DNA of 64,000 nt from Pseudoalteromonas sp. EB27. GTDB lineage: Bacteria; Pseudomonadota; Gammaproteobacteria; Enterobacterales; Alteromonadaceae. This document shows positions 29,101-38,128 of the stretch, piece after piece. Where the stretch lies: NCBI RefSeq assembly GCF_001974875.1, contig NZ_MTQD01000004.1, forward strand, positions 1-64,000, in the 5' to 3' direction. Below the pieces are notes generated by a model. The model was not told the origin of the DNA and ran no database searches. It saw only the letters and a program-made list of their open reading frames with translations. Numbering within the stretch: position 1 is the first letter of the stretch; the number at the start of each line of letters is the position of its first letter. A program made the translations under genes and the position numbers.

Positions 29101-30648
29101 GCCACTAAAATTAGTCCTAAATTGTTCATAAAAGCGATTGGTAAAGATAAGTGTAAAGAGTTTGCTGGTATTTTAAAAAAATTAAAACCGACAGAAAACT
29201 GGCAAAGTGATGCTTATATAAAAACAGCGAGAAATAACGAACATCCAATTCATATAAGTGCCACAGCAGTTACAAAAGATACTGCAAGTTACTATGTGGT
29301 GGTTATTACAGATTTAACCGAGCAAAAACGTGCTGAAAACGAATTGCGCTATTTGGCTAACTTTGATCCTCTAACGCATCTCCCAAATCGTAGTTTAATG
29401 TATCAAAACATTGAAAAAGCGATTAAATATGCCGATGAAAGTAATACACAATGCGCATTATTATTTATTGATTTAGATAAGTTTAAACCTGTTAATGACT
29501 CTTTTGGCCACGCAGTTGGCGATAAGCTGCTGTGTAATATTACCCAAAGAGTGAACGGTATGCTCGGCGCAAACGCAAAACTTGGCCGACAAAGTGGTGA
29601 TGAATTTTTAGTGCTGATTCAAAATATAAAATCGCTTCAGTCTCTTCGCGATACAGTAAGAAAAATTAGTAATGAGTTAGCTAATAAAGTAATTATTGAA
29701 GACTTCTCTATTAATATTTCAGCCAGTATTGGCGTTGCTTTATACCCATTCGATGCTGTAACCACCGATTTACTTATCCGTAATGCTGATGTAGCCATGA
29801 TGCACGCTAAACAAGGCGGGAGAAACGACTTTAAGTTTTTTAGCGATGAAATGAATGAGCTGATAAAACAAAAGTTACTGCTCGAAAATGATTTAAAAGA
29901 TGCAGTGAAAGACAACCGATTTTTTAATCACTATCAGCCTATCATCGACATAGAAGAAAAAACGATAAATGGCGTGGAGTTACTCATGCGCTGGAACAAT
30001 CAAGGACAGTTAGTATCGCCTGCACTTTTTATTCCTGTCGCAGAGGAAACCGGTTTAATAGAACTCCTTACTGAGCAAGCATTGCAACGAGCTCTTATTG
30101 AACTTGCACCTATACTCAGCGAAAACCCATTGTTTTACATATCTTTAAACTTATCGCCTAAACACATTTTAAAAACAAACATAACCCAAAGGTTAATGTC
30201 TATATTAGCGGACTCTCAAGTTAATCCAAGACAATTAAGACTTGAAATAACAGAGAGTATTTTACTAGAAGATAAACTCAAAGCAGCCAAGCAGCTACAT
30301 AACTTAAAAGCTGCTGGCTTTAAATTACTACTTGACGATTTTGGTACAGGTTACTCGTCACTCACCTATTTGAGCCAATTTCCTATTAATGTTATTAAAA
30401 TAGATCAAAGCTTTGTAAACAGTATCGGTATAGATAAAGGTGATGAGTCAATTATTAAGACCATTCTTTCATTGGCCGAAAACCTAGATCTTTACTGTAT
30501 TGCAGAAGGAGTAGAAACGCGCGAACAGATGAACTTTTTAGCTGGAGTTGGATGCAATGTACTGCAAGGTTACTACTTTGCAAGGCCAATGGATGCTAAA
30601 GACTTACGTAAAAGCGATTGTTTTAGCAATATCATTGATTTGATTTAA
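26149..30648 (+). CDS. Beta-propeller sensor with PAS, GGDEF and EAL domains
   Basis: A 1499-residue membrane sensor starting at GTG. Signal peptide 1-23; two-component-regulator propeller repeats about 30-680 (recurrent IWIATQQGLNRFDGY-like blades); Y_Y_Y domain about 690-770; TM about 780-800; PAS near 825-945, a second PAS-like region to about 1065; GGDEF about 1070-1230 with the motif SGDEF (1149-1153); EAL about 1245-1490 with ELL at 1277-1279 and DDFGTGYSS from 1396. The signalling core should make or degrade cyclic di-GMP. DDFGTG and most EAL metal residues are kept, so phosphodiesterase activity is likelier than cyclase activity, which the Ser-for-Gly change leaves uncertain. Confidence 0.9.
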   Translation: MRLSKVFFPITIIFLLCIQCTFASQNYAQQLQRISTDEGLSQSYVLQTQEDEIGYIWIATQQGLNRFDGYKVKTFNGGFGLDKHYIYALFKAEDGKIIVSTDLSGAFIIDPLTLKTEKIYSGQIDKEQKMFSPISAMTQKQNTFYFAIDGQIYTFDETSKRFALKLALPNEGDYIRSLTIYKNTLYIGTNDGLYTANIDNSELVKIPLHPPEKNTIDNVNVKFLSVDNELGLLVGTVEGMYQLAFDNNKNISAANITTLIPDYNIWDYANTVYGEFVATESGLFSYHRETKELEFILNYEKSKFNISENSINDLMIDKSGVLWLASRTQGVFTWPVKTQRFKHIFLPGNNTVHAAYQDKNNIIWLGTEDGIARYDQVTNKSKVYLSSTDSKAIYGASAVYDIFPSSIGDNQFLWLVTFNGFKLFDKQTGKVIENQDTENDVINRSNLFGFSQLSADTYAFMSDDNFYLFNETTGKTRIIKGLKEQVDPLFSYAFYKHLDTHPEEFVLGTSKSFFRYNEKTKTLTTIFQSFNPKEDIFYTVENFYLDSKRNTLWLATTQEGLIGVDPVTYERKHYIGLKNSFNTDSIYSLLPDQNGFLWVSSNNGLYQINLDTLIVVSYSVKDGLNINQFTPVAATTLNDDRLIFGSNVGALVFDPLDFDEEELFKKNNVAITDINLFTKELNYYPHQYLSQPLELSYEDMGLTVSFSNFSYPNIDKAYYKVILSGPTSLTYEDLQSNQVFFTKLQPGSYSLKISAHNRDGIVTSETATLNINVAYAPWKSPFAIAAYVILILAVLFFIFWQYRSRRVAIERAHRATIHSQKQTELALKNNKSGVWDYNFKDNSVNTLRGSELGYSDLPERVHIEQFLALIHPDDRRRFENQWENYFKYKKQQNWQATYRLQHKDGHWLWYQDTGQVIYDPQTNEPLYVSGIYTNITAQRANEQQAKILGEAFSQINDWLLILDKHLMPFSANNSFIETFSNEKVATKISPKLFIKAIGKDKCKEFAGILKKLKPTENWQSDAYIKTARNNEHPIHISATAVTKDTASYYVVVITDLTEQKRAENELRYLANFDPLTHLPNRSLMYQNIEKAIKYADESNTQCALLFIDLDKFKPVNDSFGHAVGDKLLCNITQRVNGMLGANAKLGRQSGDEFLVLIQNIKSLQSLRDTVRKISNELANKVIIEDFSINISASIGVALYPFDAVTTDLLIRNADVAMMHAKQGGRNDFKFFSDEMNELIKQKLLLENDLKDAVKDNRFFNHYQPIIDIEEKTINGVELLMRWNNQGQLVSPALFIPVAEETGLIELLTEQALQRALIELAPILSENPLFYISLNLSPKHILKTNITQRLMSILADSQVNPRQLRLEITESILLEDKLKAAKQLHNLKAAGFKLLLDDFGTGYSSLTYLSQFPINVIKIDQSFVNSIGIDKGDESIIKTILSLAENLDLYCIAEGVETREQMNFLAGVGCNVLQGYYFARPMDAKDLRKSDCFSNIIDLI

Positions 30649-30653
30649 AACAT

Positions 30654-30690
30654 TAAAAGCGTGCTAATCAGTTTTACACGCTTTTATATT
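30654..30690. terminator. Terminator between the propeller protein and the CDF gene
   Basis: A 10-bp stem TAAAAGCGTG (30654-30663) / CACGCTTTTA (30677-30686) with a 13-base loop. A- and T-rich flanks on both sides make it suitable for the two converging genes. Confidence 0.75.
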
Positions 30691-30698
30691 AATTTGTA

Positions 30699-31592
30699 TT
30701 AATGAATGTGATGGCATTCGTGGCTTTCAATTTGTAATACACTATTGTGTACATTAAATTTTTCAGCTAACAGTTGTTCTACTTTCATACGACATGCTTC
30801 ATCGTGTTTTTCAATAGTACAATGTTCTTTAAGGACAACGTGTGCGCCTACTACTACACCCTTATATTTTCGCGTAACAGTGACGTTATGGACATTGTGA
30901 ACATGCTCCATATCTGTAATCTCACTTTCAATATCTGCTACTTTAGGGAGTTTGGCCTTATTTAAGCGTAAACCTTTTATACAACTAATAATGACCTTAA
31001 CACCGGTAAACAACACGAAAGAGGCGATTAACATGCTCGATAAAATATCGATTACAACCCAGCCTGTGAAATATATAAGAATACCGGCAACAAATGTCGA
31101 TACTGTCGAAATCAAATCAAAGAATGAATGTAAAAATACCGCGTAAACATTAATACTCGCTTTGCGGCCTTTATATAAAACCCATGCAGCAGCACCATGA
31201 AACAAAAAACCAATAGCAGCAATAACCGACATTAAATAACTATTAATAGCCAGCTCATTTCCTTCATGCTGGTGTATATAGCGCTCACCACCTTCATACA
31301 AAATAATTAAACTTATTGCTAGATATAAAAACCCGTTCACCAGACCGCCTAGAAGCTCAGCTCTTTGATGACCATCGTTATAGGTTTTAGCAAAATGAAT
31401 AGCGAGACTTGATGCAATCAGTGCGATGAATAACGAACTATTGTGAACAAACAAATGCCCCGCATCGGCAAGTACAGCAAGCGAATTAGAATAATAAGCA
31501 CCTATAACCTGAATTACCATAAACGAACACGTAATTGCTAGCGCAATAAGTAACCGACGACGAGAAGCTTGATGTGTAGTGATTTCTGTCAT
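30699..31592 (-). CDS. Cation diffusion facilitator with unusual HxxxH first metal motif
   Basis: A 297-residue CDF-family membrane protein from the ATG at 31592 (the longer frame upstream lacks family similarity). The second helix reads LADAGHLFVHNSS, giving H46xxxH50 where most members have HxxxD or DxxxD. The fifth helix keeps H155xxxD159 (LHSFFD). The C-terminal cytoplasmic domain ends in the His/Cys-rich HECHHIH. The overall pattern is near ZitB/CzcD exporters, so zinc, cobalt or a related metal is likely. The altered first site may shift metal choice. Confidence 0.82.
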   Translation of the reverse strand: MTEITTHQASRRRLLIALAITCSFMVIQVIGAYYSNSLAVLADAGHLFVHNSSLFIALIASSLAIHFAKTYNDGHQRAELLGGLVNGFLYLAISLIILYEGGERYIHQHEGNELAINSYLMSVIAAIGFLFHGAAAWVLYKGRKASINVYAVFLHSFFDLISTVSTFVAGILIYFTGWVVIDILSSMLIASFVLFTGVKVIISCIKGLRLNKAKLPKVADIESEITDMEHVHNVHNVTVTRKYKGVVVGAHVVLKEHCTIEKHDEACRMKVEQLLAEKFNVHNSVLQIESHECHHIH

Positions 31593-31809
31593 GAAATGCT
31601 TGAATAACCTATACTTAAAGTGCAAATAAGCCAAAGATGGCTTAGAGTAGAAAGGGTAATGATATACAGTATCAATTATAATACGTACTGCCCTCAAACG
31701 CACTAAAAACTTAGTAAATCAAAAAAAATGTGCTAATAATTAGTAGGTAAAAACAATAAAAATACAATAGATAACAATTTAATTGTGGCTTAAGCACATG
31801 GAGAGTTAA

Positions 31810-33249
31810 GTGAGTAATAACCGACCAGATGAAATGTGGCAAAACATGAAGTTACTGCCATTTTGTATATTACTTTATGATGCCAATGAAGATATATTCA
31901 AAGTTAACAGTCAGGCACTGAGTTTATTTGACTTAGAAGAGCAACCACATTTTAAAAAAAACGATTTTGCACATATCACTTTAACCAATCATCACAGTAA
32001 AAAAGAACTGTTAATCGAAGATCTATTCTTAGACTATTTTACAGCAAATAATCAATGCCAGTTTGCTTTATCAAAACAAACATCTAAATTACTACTCAAT
32101 GTAAAATTTTCAAAATTACCTAACTCACATTCAATTATTATCATTGATATATTAAATAACAATGTCGAAGAACAATATGATTTTGATAATATTATTTCGA
32201 ACATATCAACTGACTTAATTGATATTCAAAACGACGACGTTGATAAGCATATCAACTATGCATTAAAAGCTATTGGTACCGTATGCCACGCAGATAGAAG
32301 TTATTTATTTAAGTTTGCCGAGGACGGTAAAACAATAAATAACACTCACGAATGGGTCAATAACGATATACAAGCATTTAAAGACGACTTACAGGACCTT
32401 CCAAAAAGCGATCTCCCTTATTTTTTTACTTTAATGGCCCGTACTCACTTATTTAGAGTTAACGATGTAACGTTGTTACCTATTCAAGCAACGAGCGAAA
32501 AAATAATTTTTCAGCGACAAAAAATAAAATCAGTACTTTGCATCGGGTTACGTTATGACAAAGAGCTCGTTGGCTTTATAGGCTGTGATTGCGTTGTTCA
32601 AAAGAGAAACTGGACTGATTTAGACCTTATTCGCCTAAGGTTAGTAGGTGAAATGCTTGCTAATGCTTTCAAAAATTTAAATTACAAGCAAGAGCTACAA
32701 AAAACTCAGCAGCAACTCATTAATGCTAACCATAAACTCAACAAGCAAGTTAATACTGATGGCCTTACAAACATTGCTAACAGACGCTGTTTTGATCAAA
32801 CTTTAAAATGCGAAATAAAACGCGGCGCACGTAATAAAGAACCCATTAGTTTAATAATGTGTGATATTGATTTTTTTAAGCGTTATAACGATAACTATGG
32901 GCATCAGCTCGGTGACGAAGTGTTAAAACAAGTTGCCAAAGCGCTGCATGATCTTTGTAAACGTGAAGGTGATTTAGCCGCTCGTTTCGGTGGTGAAGAA
33001 TTTACGATAATTTTACCTGCAGTCGACACAGATCATTGTCAAAGGTTTGCTGTTCTTATTCAGGAAAAAATCGCAGAACTCGCAATTGAACATAACTTTT
33101 CAAGTGCTAGTAATTACCTCTCTTTGAGTATTGGATTTTATAGCCTTATACCCAATCAAAAAACAACATCTAAAGAAGTAATAACTAACGCCGACATAGC
33201 CCTTTATAACGCAAAAGAAACAGGCAGAAATAAAATAGCCAGTTTTTAG
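31810..33249 (+). CDS. Diguanylate cyclase with GAF sensor domain
   Basis: A 479-residue soluble protein starting at GTG after GGAGAG. A PAS-like N-terminal region (about 15-120) is followed by a GAF domain (about 135-295), a short coiled coil, and a GGDEF domain with an intact active site GGEEF (394-398). The inhibitory I-site RxxD is at 385-388 (REGD), so product feedback is expected. It should convert two GTP to cyclic di-GMP. The gene is monocistronic; the hairpins downstream lie before qmcA. Confidence 0.9.
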   Translation: MSNNRPDEMWQNMKLLPFCILLYDANEDIFKVNSQALSLFDLEEQPHFKKNDFAHITLTNHHSKKELLIEDLFLDYFTANNQCQFALSKQTSKLLLNVKFSKLPNSHSIIIIDILNNNVEEQYDFDNIISNISTDLIDIQNDDVDKHINYALKAIGTVCHADRSYLFKFAEDGKTINNTHEWVNNDIQAFKDDLQDLPKSDLPYFFTLMARTHLFRVNDVTLLPIQATSEKIIFQRQKIKSVLCIGLRYDKELVGFIGCDCVVQKRNWTDLDLIRLRLVGEMLANAFKNLNYKQELQKTQQQLINANHKLNKQVNTDGLTNIANRRCFDQTLKCEIKRGARNKEPISLIMCDIDFFKRYNDNYGHQLGDEVLKQVAKALHDLCKREGDLAARFGGEEFTIILPAVDTDHCQRFAVLIQEKIAELAIEHNFSSASNYLSLSIGFYSLIPNQKTTSKEVITNADIALYNAKETGRNKIASF

Positions 33250-33253
33250 AAAA

Positions 33254-33306
33254 CCGACTAAGTCGGGGCGCTACAGTGAGTTTTAGTGGTTAAAAGTTCA
33301 CTGTAG
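33254..33306 (+). terminator. Paired hairpins after the diguanylate cyclase gene
   Basis: A palindrome CCGACTAAGTCGG (33254-33266) is followed by a 9-bp stem CTACAGTGA (33271-33279) / TCACTGTAG (33298-33306). There is no T-run, so rho-independent termination is uncertain; the second stem could also be a regulatory RNA structure ahead of qmcA. Confidence 0.4.
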
Positions 33307-33378
33307 TGATAATCTATACACGCTGAAATTATAAACAATACAACCACTCAGCGTTTAATTATTATAAGGAATGTTTAA

Positions 33379-34332
33379 ATGGATCCAGTCACACAAATTC
33401 TCGATATGGTTTTTACTGTTGAGGCTTTTTTACTTGTTTTTGTTATCGTGCTTTTAAAAAGTAGCGTTAAATTTGTACCACAAAACCGCGCCTGGTTAAT
33501 CGAACGTTTTGGTAAATACCAATCAACTAAAGAAGCCGGCCTTAACTTTATTATTCCATTTATTGATAGAATCTCGGCTGATCGTAGCTTAAAAGAACAA
33601 GCTCAAGATGTACCATCGCAGTCAGCTATCACTAAAGATAACATCTCACTTATAGTTGATGGCGTACTGTACTTTAGGGTACTAGACCCATACAAAGCAA
33701 CGTATGGCGTTGACGACTATACGTTTGCAGTGGTACAACTTTCGCAAACAACGATGCGTTCAGAATTAGGTAAAATGGAGCTTGATAAAACATTTGAAGA
33801 GCGTGATTTACTTAATACCAACATTGTTGCAGCTATAAACCAGGCATCTGAGCCTTGGGGTATTCAAGTACTTCGCTACGAAATTAAAGATATTGTGCCA
33901 CCTAACTCTATTATGGAAGCGATGGAAGCACAAATGAAAGCTGAGCGTGTTAAGCGTGCTCAAATTTTAGAGTCAGAAGGTGACCGCCAAGCAAATATCA
34001 ATGTTGCTGAGGGTAAAAAGCAAGCGCAAGTACTTGCCGCTGAAGCCGACAAAGCCGAGCAAATTTTACGCGCTGAAGGTGAAGCAACAGCAATTACAAC
34101 TGTTGCTGAAGCACAAGCAAATGCACTTATTAAAGTTGGTGAAGCTGCAGATACCGAGCAAGGTCAAAAAGCAATTCAGCTAGACTTAGCAACTAAAGCA
34201 ATTGCAGCTAAAGAAGCGATAGCTCGTGAGTCATCAATTGTATTACTGCCAGACAACGCGACAGATGCAAGCTCAATGGTTGCCCAAGGTATGGCAATTA
34301 TTAATAGTTTAAATAAAAAGAATTTGGGTTAA
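33379..34332 (+). CDS. qmcA: SPFH/stomatin-type membrane protease regulator QmcA
   Basis: A 317-residue membrane-anchored SPFH (prohibitin/stomatin) protein. One N-terminal TM helix (about 10-30), an SPFH domain (about 35-200, from VPQNRAWLIERFGKYQ) and a coiled-coil tail rich in Glu, Ala and Lys. QmcA of E. coli is linked to FtsH-related membrane quality control. An NfeD-family gene follows 21 bp downstream, the standard partner pairing, implying an operon. Confidence 0.92.
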   Translation: MDPVTQILDMVFTVEAFLLVFVIVLLKSSVKFVPQNRAWLIERFGKYQSTKEAGLNFIIPFIDRISADRSLKEQAQDVPSQSAITKDNISLIVDGVLYFRVLDPYKATYGVDDYTFAVVQLSQTTMRSELGKMELDKTFEERDLLNTNIVAAINQASEPWGIQVLRYEIKDIVPPNSIMEAMEAQMKAERVKRAQILESEGDRQANINVAEGKKQAQVLAAEADKAEQILRAEGEATAITTVAEAQANALIKVGEAADTEQGQKAIQLDLATKAIAAKEAIARESSIVLLPDNATDASSMVAQGMAIINSLNKKNLG

Positions 34333-34353
34333 TAACTAAATAAAGAGGTTTGT

Positions 34354-34809
34354 ATGGATTTTATTACGCAAAATTTACCGCAAACACTTATGGTACTTGG
34401 TATTGTTGCTTTAATAATAGAAGTAGCAGTACTTGGCCTTTCTACATTTATTTTGTTGTTTTTTGGATTATCGTTATTCCTCACAGGATTATTAATGAGT
34501 TTTGGTATTTTACCTGACTCATTAACAACAGCCCTTTGGAGTAACACAGTTGTAACAGCGGGCTTAGCCGTTGCACTTTGGAAACCATTAAAACAAATGC
34601 AAAATCGCGTAGATAAGAAGCAAGTGAATAGTGATTTTGCTGAACTTACTTTTGTACTTACTAGCGATGTAACAGAACAAGGTTTAACTACCCATCAATA
34701 TTCAGGTATTAGCTGGAAGCTTAAAAGTGAGCAACCAATTATCGCAGGTACTGAGGTTGTAGTAACCAAAAAAGAAGTGGGTGTTATGTGGGTTACGCCT
34801 AAAAGCTAA
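34354..34809 (+). CDS. NfeD-family membrane protein, partner of QmcA
   Basis: A 151-residue protein with about three TM helices (roughly 10-75) followed by a C-terminal OB-fold domain (about 90-150) ending in VVVTKKEVGVMWVTP. This short form matches the NfeD1b type and E. coli YbbJ, which is adjacent to qmcA. It should form a membrane complex with the SPFH protein encoded just upstream. A hairpin terminator overlapping the convergent SMP-30 gene follows. Confidence 0.88.
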   Translation: MDFITQNLPQTLMVLGIVALIIEVAVLGLSTFILLFFGLSLFLTGLLMSFGILPDSLTTALWSNTVVTAGLAVALWKPLKQMQNRVDKKQVNSDFAELTFVLTSDVTEQGLTTHQYSGISWKLKSEQPIIAGTEVVVTKKEVGVMWVTPKS

Positions 34810-34844
34810 TCATCACTTTAAATACAAGCACTATGTATAATAAA

Positions 34845-35717
34845 TTACAGTAAAACGGGCGGCTCAAACTGCCCGTTTTTTATGCCTGAGATTTGAAATA
34901 CAGTGCCTTGTTCACTAGCAGTATTATTAATCGTTTCATCAAATGCCGATGTTACAAGTAAAAACTCAGCATTTTCACCACCAAATGCAGTGCATGTCGG
35001 TTTTATTGCACAAAGCTTGATTGTTTTAATTAGCTCACCGCCTGGGGATAAACATATAACACACCCCATTCCCCACACAGCTAGCCACAAATTACCTAAT
35101 TGGTCGGTTACACAGCCATCGGGGTCAACATCAGTATCATTAAATTGATAGAAAACACGTGGCTCAGAGCAAGGTTCGCCAGTTTGCTCATCCAAATCTA
35201 ATACATAAATACAACTCGTTAAAGAGTCGCAGTAATAACCGCGTAAACGTGGCTTATCAAAGCACAATCCATTTGGGATACTCAAACCACTTACAACGAC
35301 TTTAAGCTGGCGTTTATAATAACGGTATATTTTACCATCAGCTTTTTTAGCATTTACGTCCATTGTACTTAACCAAAAGCCACCCCATGGATCAGCGCGG
35401 CCGTCGTTTGAACGCCTATTTAGCTCTGTATTTTCAATATTAAAAATAAGATGGCGAGTGCTCGAATTAATATGGTATTTGTATAAACCTGTACTTGTAC
35501 CTAGCAACAAGTGCTGCTCATCAATCCACGCTATTGCACTGAGTGTATCGGGCATATTAATTGTTTTTAGTTGGCTTTCGCTGTGTATTTTTTTGCTTAA
35601 AAGTAATTTTTTATTTATGTCGACCCAAAAAAAAGTATTCAGCATAGGGTGCCAAAGAGGACTTTCTGCAAGCTGATTCTGTGTGCTTTCAAAAATGGTT
35701 ACGCTAGGGTCAAACAT
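34845..35717 (-). CDS. SMP-30/gluconolactonase-family protein
   Basis: A 290-residue six-bladed beta-propeller. E18 (AESPLWHP) and the stretch SNDGRADPWGGFW (103-115, with N104, D105 and R107) match the metal- and substrate-site regions of SMP-30 lactonases; a PDG segment later supplies another ligand. It probably hydrolyses a sugar lactone or similar ester in the cytoplasm. No sugar-catabolic genes adjoin it. Its C-terminal codons carry the qmcA-operon terminator on the other strand. Confidence 0.87.
   Translation of the reverse strand: MFDPSVTIFESTQNQLAESPLWHPMLNTFFWVDINKKLLLSKKIHSESQLKTINMPDTLSAIAWIDEQHLLLGTSTGLYKYHINSSTRHLIFNIENTELNRRSNDGRADPWGGFWLSTMDVNAKKADGKIYRYYKRQLKVVVSGLSIPNGLCFDKPRLRGYYCDSLTSCIYVLDLDEQTGEPCSEPRVFYQFNDTDVDPDGCVTDQLGNLWLAVWGMGCVICLSPGGELIKTIKLCAIKPTCTAFGGENAEFLLVTSAFDETINNTASEQGTVFQISGIKNGQFEPPVLL
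34852..34881 (+). terminator. Intrinsic terminator for the qmcA operon
   Basis: A 9-bp stem AAAACGGGC (34852-34860) / GCCCGTTTT (34871-34879) followed by T residues. It lies within the last codons of the convergent SMP-30 gene, so that protein's end is constrained by the hairpin. Confidence 0.82.
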
Positions 35718-35962
35718 AAATACTTATTCTTTATTATTAACAAAGCCTTGTAACCCAAACCTTACCAGAAAACAGTTGATTTCGCGATGTGTACCTGGCT
35801 TTAATTTATTAACACGCCCTAGTGACTGCAAAATCAATATCATTGCACCACCGGCTAATTTTAAAGTTGGGCGTACCACTAAAAAAGTTTGAAATACTTA
35901 ATAGTGGTTACAACATGGGAGTTAATACTGCAAAGGCCTTTTTAGCTAAAGATCTGCATTAT

Positions 35963-36208
35963 TTAACCTAATAATTGCGGTGCTTTACCTGCAATAACTG
36001 CGGTTAGTAAACCAGCTAACATAGCTCCCACAACGGTGCATATTGCACCGCCTAAAATACCGTAAACACTCATAAAACATATCAGCGCTAAACCAAATAG
36101 CAGTGTACTTAAAAATGTTTTAACCAATAATGTAAGTGTGTTTTTGCGTATATTGAGCATCATTAATAGTAAACTCACCATCGCAATTGTAATTAGTAGC
36201 TCGTTCAT
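35963..36208 (-). CDS. Small membrane protein of the PepSY operon
   Basis: An 81-residue protein of almost only hydrophobic residues, with about three TM helices. Its ATG overlaps the TGA stop of the preceding PepSY gene by 4 bp (ATGA), showing translational coupling. I do not recognise a named family. As the last of three coupled genes with a Fur-type site in front, it may act in iron uptake or be an accessory subunit. Confidence 0.6.
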   Translation of the reverse strand: MNELLITIAMVSLLLMMLNIRKNTLTLLVKTFLSTLLFGLALICFMSVYGILGGAICTVVGAMLAGLLTAVIAGKAPQLLG

Positions 36209-37800
36209 GCGGGTTGTACCTCAACTTGTAATTTTTGTGTGTTTTTTATTTTTAAGGCACCAAACATACACGCGATACCCACCACCATAAAGCTTATATC
36301 TACTACCGCAACAAGCGAGCTATTAAGGTTAATAACATTGCTCACGCCAAATACGATGTTAAGCGGCAGCACCAAAGCAAGCGAAGCGCCGCATAGTAAA
36401 AGAGTCAGCTTAAAGTAGTTTTTATAACCTATGGGTAATACACTTAAGAGTAACCATGCCAACCACGTATAAAAGAACACGGGTCCAAAAAAGCTATTTT
36501 GCGCCACACCAACAACGCTATAATTAAGTACAACTTGCACAGGAAATAGCACAAAGCTTGCTAATACCAAGCCACCACAACTGCCTATAATAAAGCGATT
36601 CCAGCGTGCATATGCCTGCATACTCAGTGAAGGACTACTGCCACGTGTACGCTTTGCTAGCCACATCATCATGCCCGAGATAGGTAAAAGCGCAGTACTT
36701 AAACCAAGTAATACCCAAAGCAGTTTGACAAAGACCCCTGCAAAGTTTCCAAAGTGCAGCGGAAACATCAGCTCAATTACTTTTATTGAAACACCTGAAA
36801 TATCACCAAAACTACTCATCGACTGTACAAACTCACCATTGCCTTGGTAATGCAGTAACTGAGAAGCAACAGCCTCGCCACCTAACAAACGCAAATATAC
36901 CTGCGCATTCGCATCGTTATGCGCCATTATTGTGACATCTCTAATTATTGCTTCAGGGTAACGACTATGAGCATGCTCTAAAATAGTGTCTATTTTTGTA
37001 GGTTGCTTAATGTGGCTAACTACAGGCTCAGGAATGGCGGTAAACGTTTCTATTAACTTATCTTGATCGCCACCAAAGCTCACAAAGGCAGCTGCTGGTA
37101 GTAAAATAATGGTCGCGAGCCCTAAAAATGATCCTGTAAAACCAATCACAATATTAAATACGCTGCCCCAAATACCTATAACCTTATGAGCATCGCTTAT
37201 TGCAATATCTAACCCTTTATCTCGCCTAAACGTAAAGAGCTCTTTTATCAATTTGCGATGAATAAACAAGCCTGTCACTGCACTTACTAAAAGCGTTAAA
37301 CCTAAAAACCCAGTGAGTATTAACCCAATTGGTCGCCCTAAATGCAAATCTGCATGAAACTCACCTATATAAGTTGGCGCATCGGTTTTTTTATTGGCGT
37401 AAAACTCTTTACTAGGCCCATAGTAAGTATTTTCCAGCACCAGTGTATTGGGATGAAATTGAAATACTCTAGCCACCTCTTGGTCGTAATTTTCATCGCC
37501 ATGGTGAGATTCAAATACCAACGTTAATAAATGAAAGTTATGCCCACTTGGTAAAAACACATGAATGTTTTCGCCAAATTCACTAGGTACTTGTTTATGA
37601 TATTCGTTTACTAATCTATTAATTTGCGCGCTGGCAACGTGTTGGCTAGATTGTAGTTCTGGATTAGCCCATATTTTTAACTCAGGTCGCGACAGAACTG
37701 CTAACGCCCCACTAAATGCAACAATAAATAGCAGCACCGCAGTAATAATTCCTACCCAGCTATGTAATAAATACAGCTTTTTTAAAGTAATCGACTTCAT
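36205..37800 (-). CDS. PepSY domain membrane protein (iron-uptake associated)
   Basis: A 531-residue inner-membrane protein from the ATG at 37800. The N-terminal TM helix (about 10-35, LHSWVGIITAVLLFIVAFSG) and PepSY-like periplasmic segments alternate with about seven further helices; several membrane histidines (for example HADLHLGRP and LHFGNFAG) could bind haem. Its relatives belong to the PiuB-like group found beside siderophore receptors. The ATG overlaps the upstream gene's TGA by 4 bp, and the downstream small gene overlaps likewise. It may be a ferric-siderophore reductase; this is an inference. Confidence 0.8.
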   Translation of the reverse strand: MKSITLKKLYLLHSWVGIITAVLLFIVAFSGALAVLSRPELKIWANPELQSSQHVASAQINRLVNEYHKQVPSEFGENIHVFLPSGHNFHLLTLVFESHHGDENYDQEVARVFQFHPNTLVLENTYYGPSKEFYANKKTDAPTYIGEFHADLHLGRPIGLILTGFLGLTLLVSAVTGLFIHRKLIKELFTFRRDKGLDIAISDAHKVIGIWGSVFNIVIGFTGSFLGLATIILLPAAAFVSFGGDQDKLIETFTAIPEPVVSHIKQPTKIDTILEHAHSRYPEAIIRDVTIMAHNDANAQVYLRLLGGEAVASQLLHYQGNGEFVQSMSSFGDISGVSIKVIELMFPLHFGNFAGVFVKLLWVLLGLSTALLPISGMMMWLAKRTRGSSPSLSMQAYARWNRFIIGSCGGLVLASFVLFPVQVVLNYSVVGVAQNSFFGPVFFYTWLAWLLLSVLPIGYKNYFKLTLLLCGASLALVLPLNIVFGVSNVINLNSSLVAVVDISFMVVGIACMFGALKIKNTQKLQVEVQPA

Positions 37801-38084
37801 CCCTGCCCCTGCGTTAACGCCCAAAAACTCAATAAACCATGTAATACACACAATGCAATCATGACTACAAAAGGTTGCCATACTTTTTGCGCCAAATACG
37901 CATAAATAAACAGCGCAGTCCAAATAACAGGAAAGAGTAAAATAGGTAGTAATATTTGTTCATTCATTTGAAACGGTAAATAGGTTGTCATACCCGGAAT
38001 CATTATTACCGCTGTAACTAGCGCTAATACACACGCAATTAAGTGCCTTCGCCGTGTAGCTGTAAACGTTTTTTTATTATTCAT
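37797..38084 (-). CDS. Small membrane protein, first gene of the PepSY operon
   Basis: A 95-residue protein with about three TM helices (roughly 12-32, 37-60, 66-90). ATG at 38084 is chosen because it starts a typical basic leader (MNNKKTFTATRRRH) ahead of the first helix. The frame upstream is not family-like and runs toward the Fur box. Small proteins of this kind occur next to PepSY-TM genes in Alteromonadales. Function unknown. Confidence 0.62.
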   Translation of the reverse strand: MNNKKTFTATRRRHLIACVLALVTAVIMIPGMTTYLPFQMNEQILLPILLFPVIWTALFIYAYLAQKVWQPFVVMIALCVLHGLLSFWALTQGQG

Positions 38085-38128
38085 TATTCGCTCAATAAAT
38101 TTGCCCAAATATATACAAAACAGCATAT

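Noticed and set aside
35683..35892. 69-residue plus-strand frame, and a 39-codon minus-strand frame, between SMP-30 and the PepSY operon
   Set aside because: Neither has a ribosome site, hydrophobic pattern or family signature; the minus frame runs through a solo MITE-end motif.
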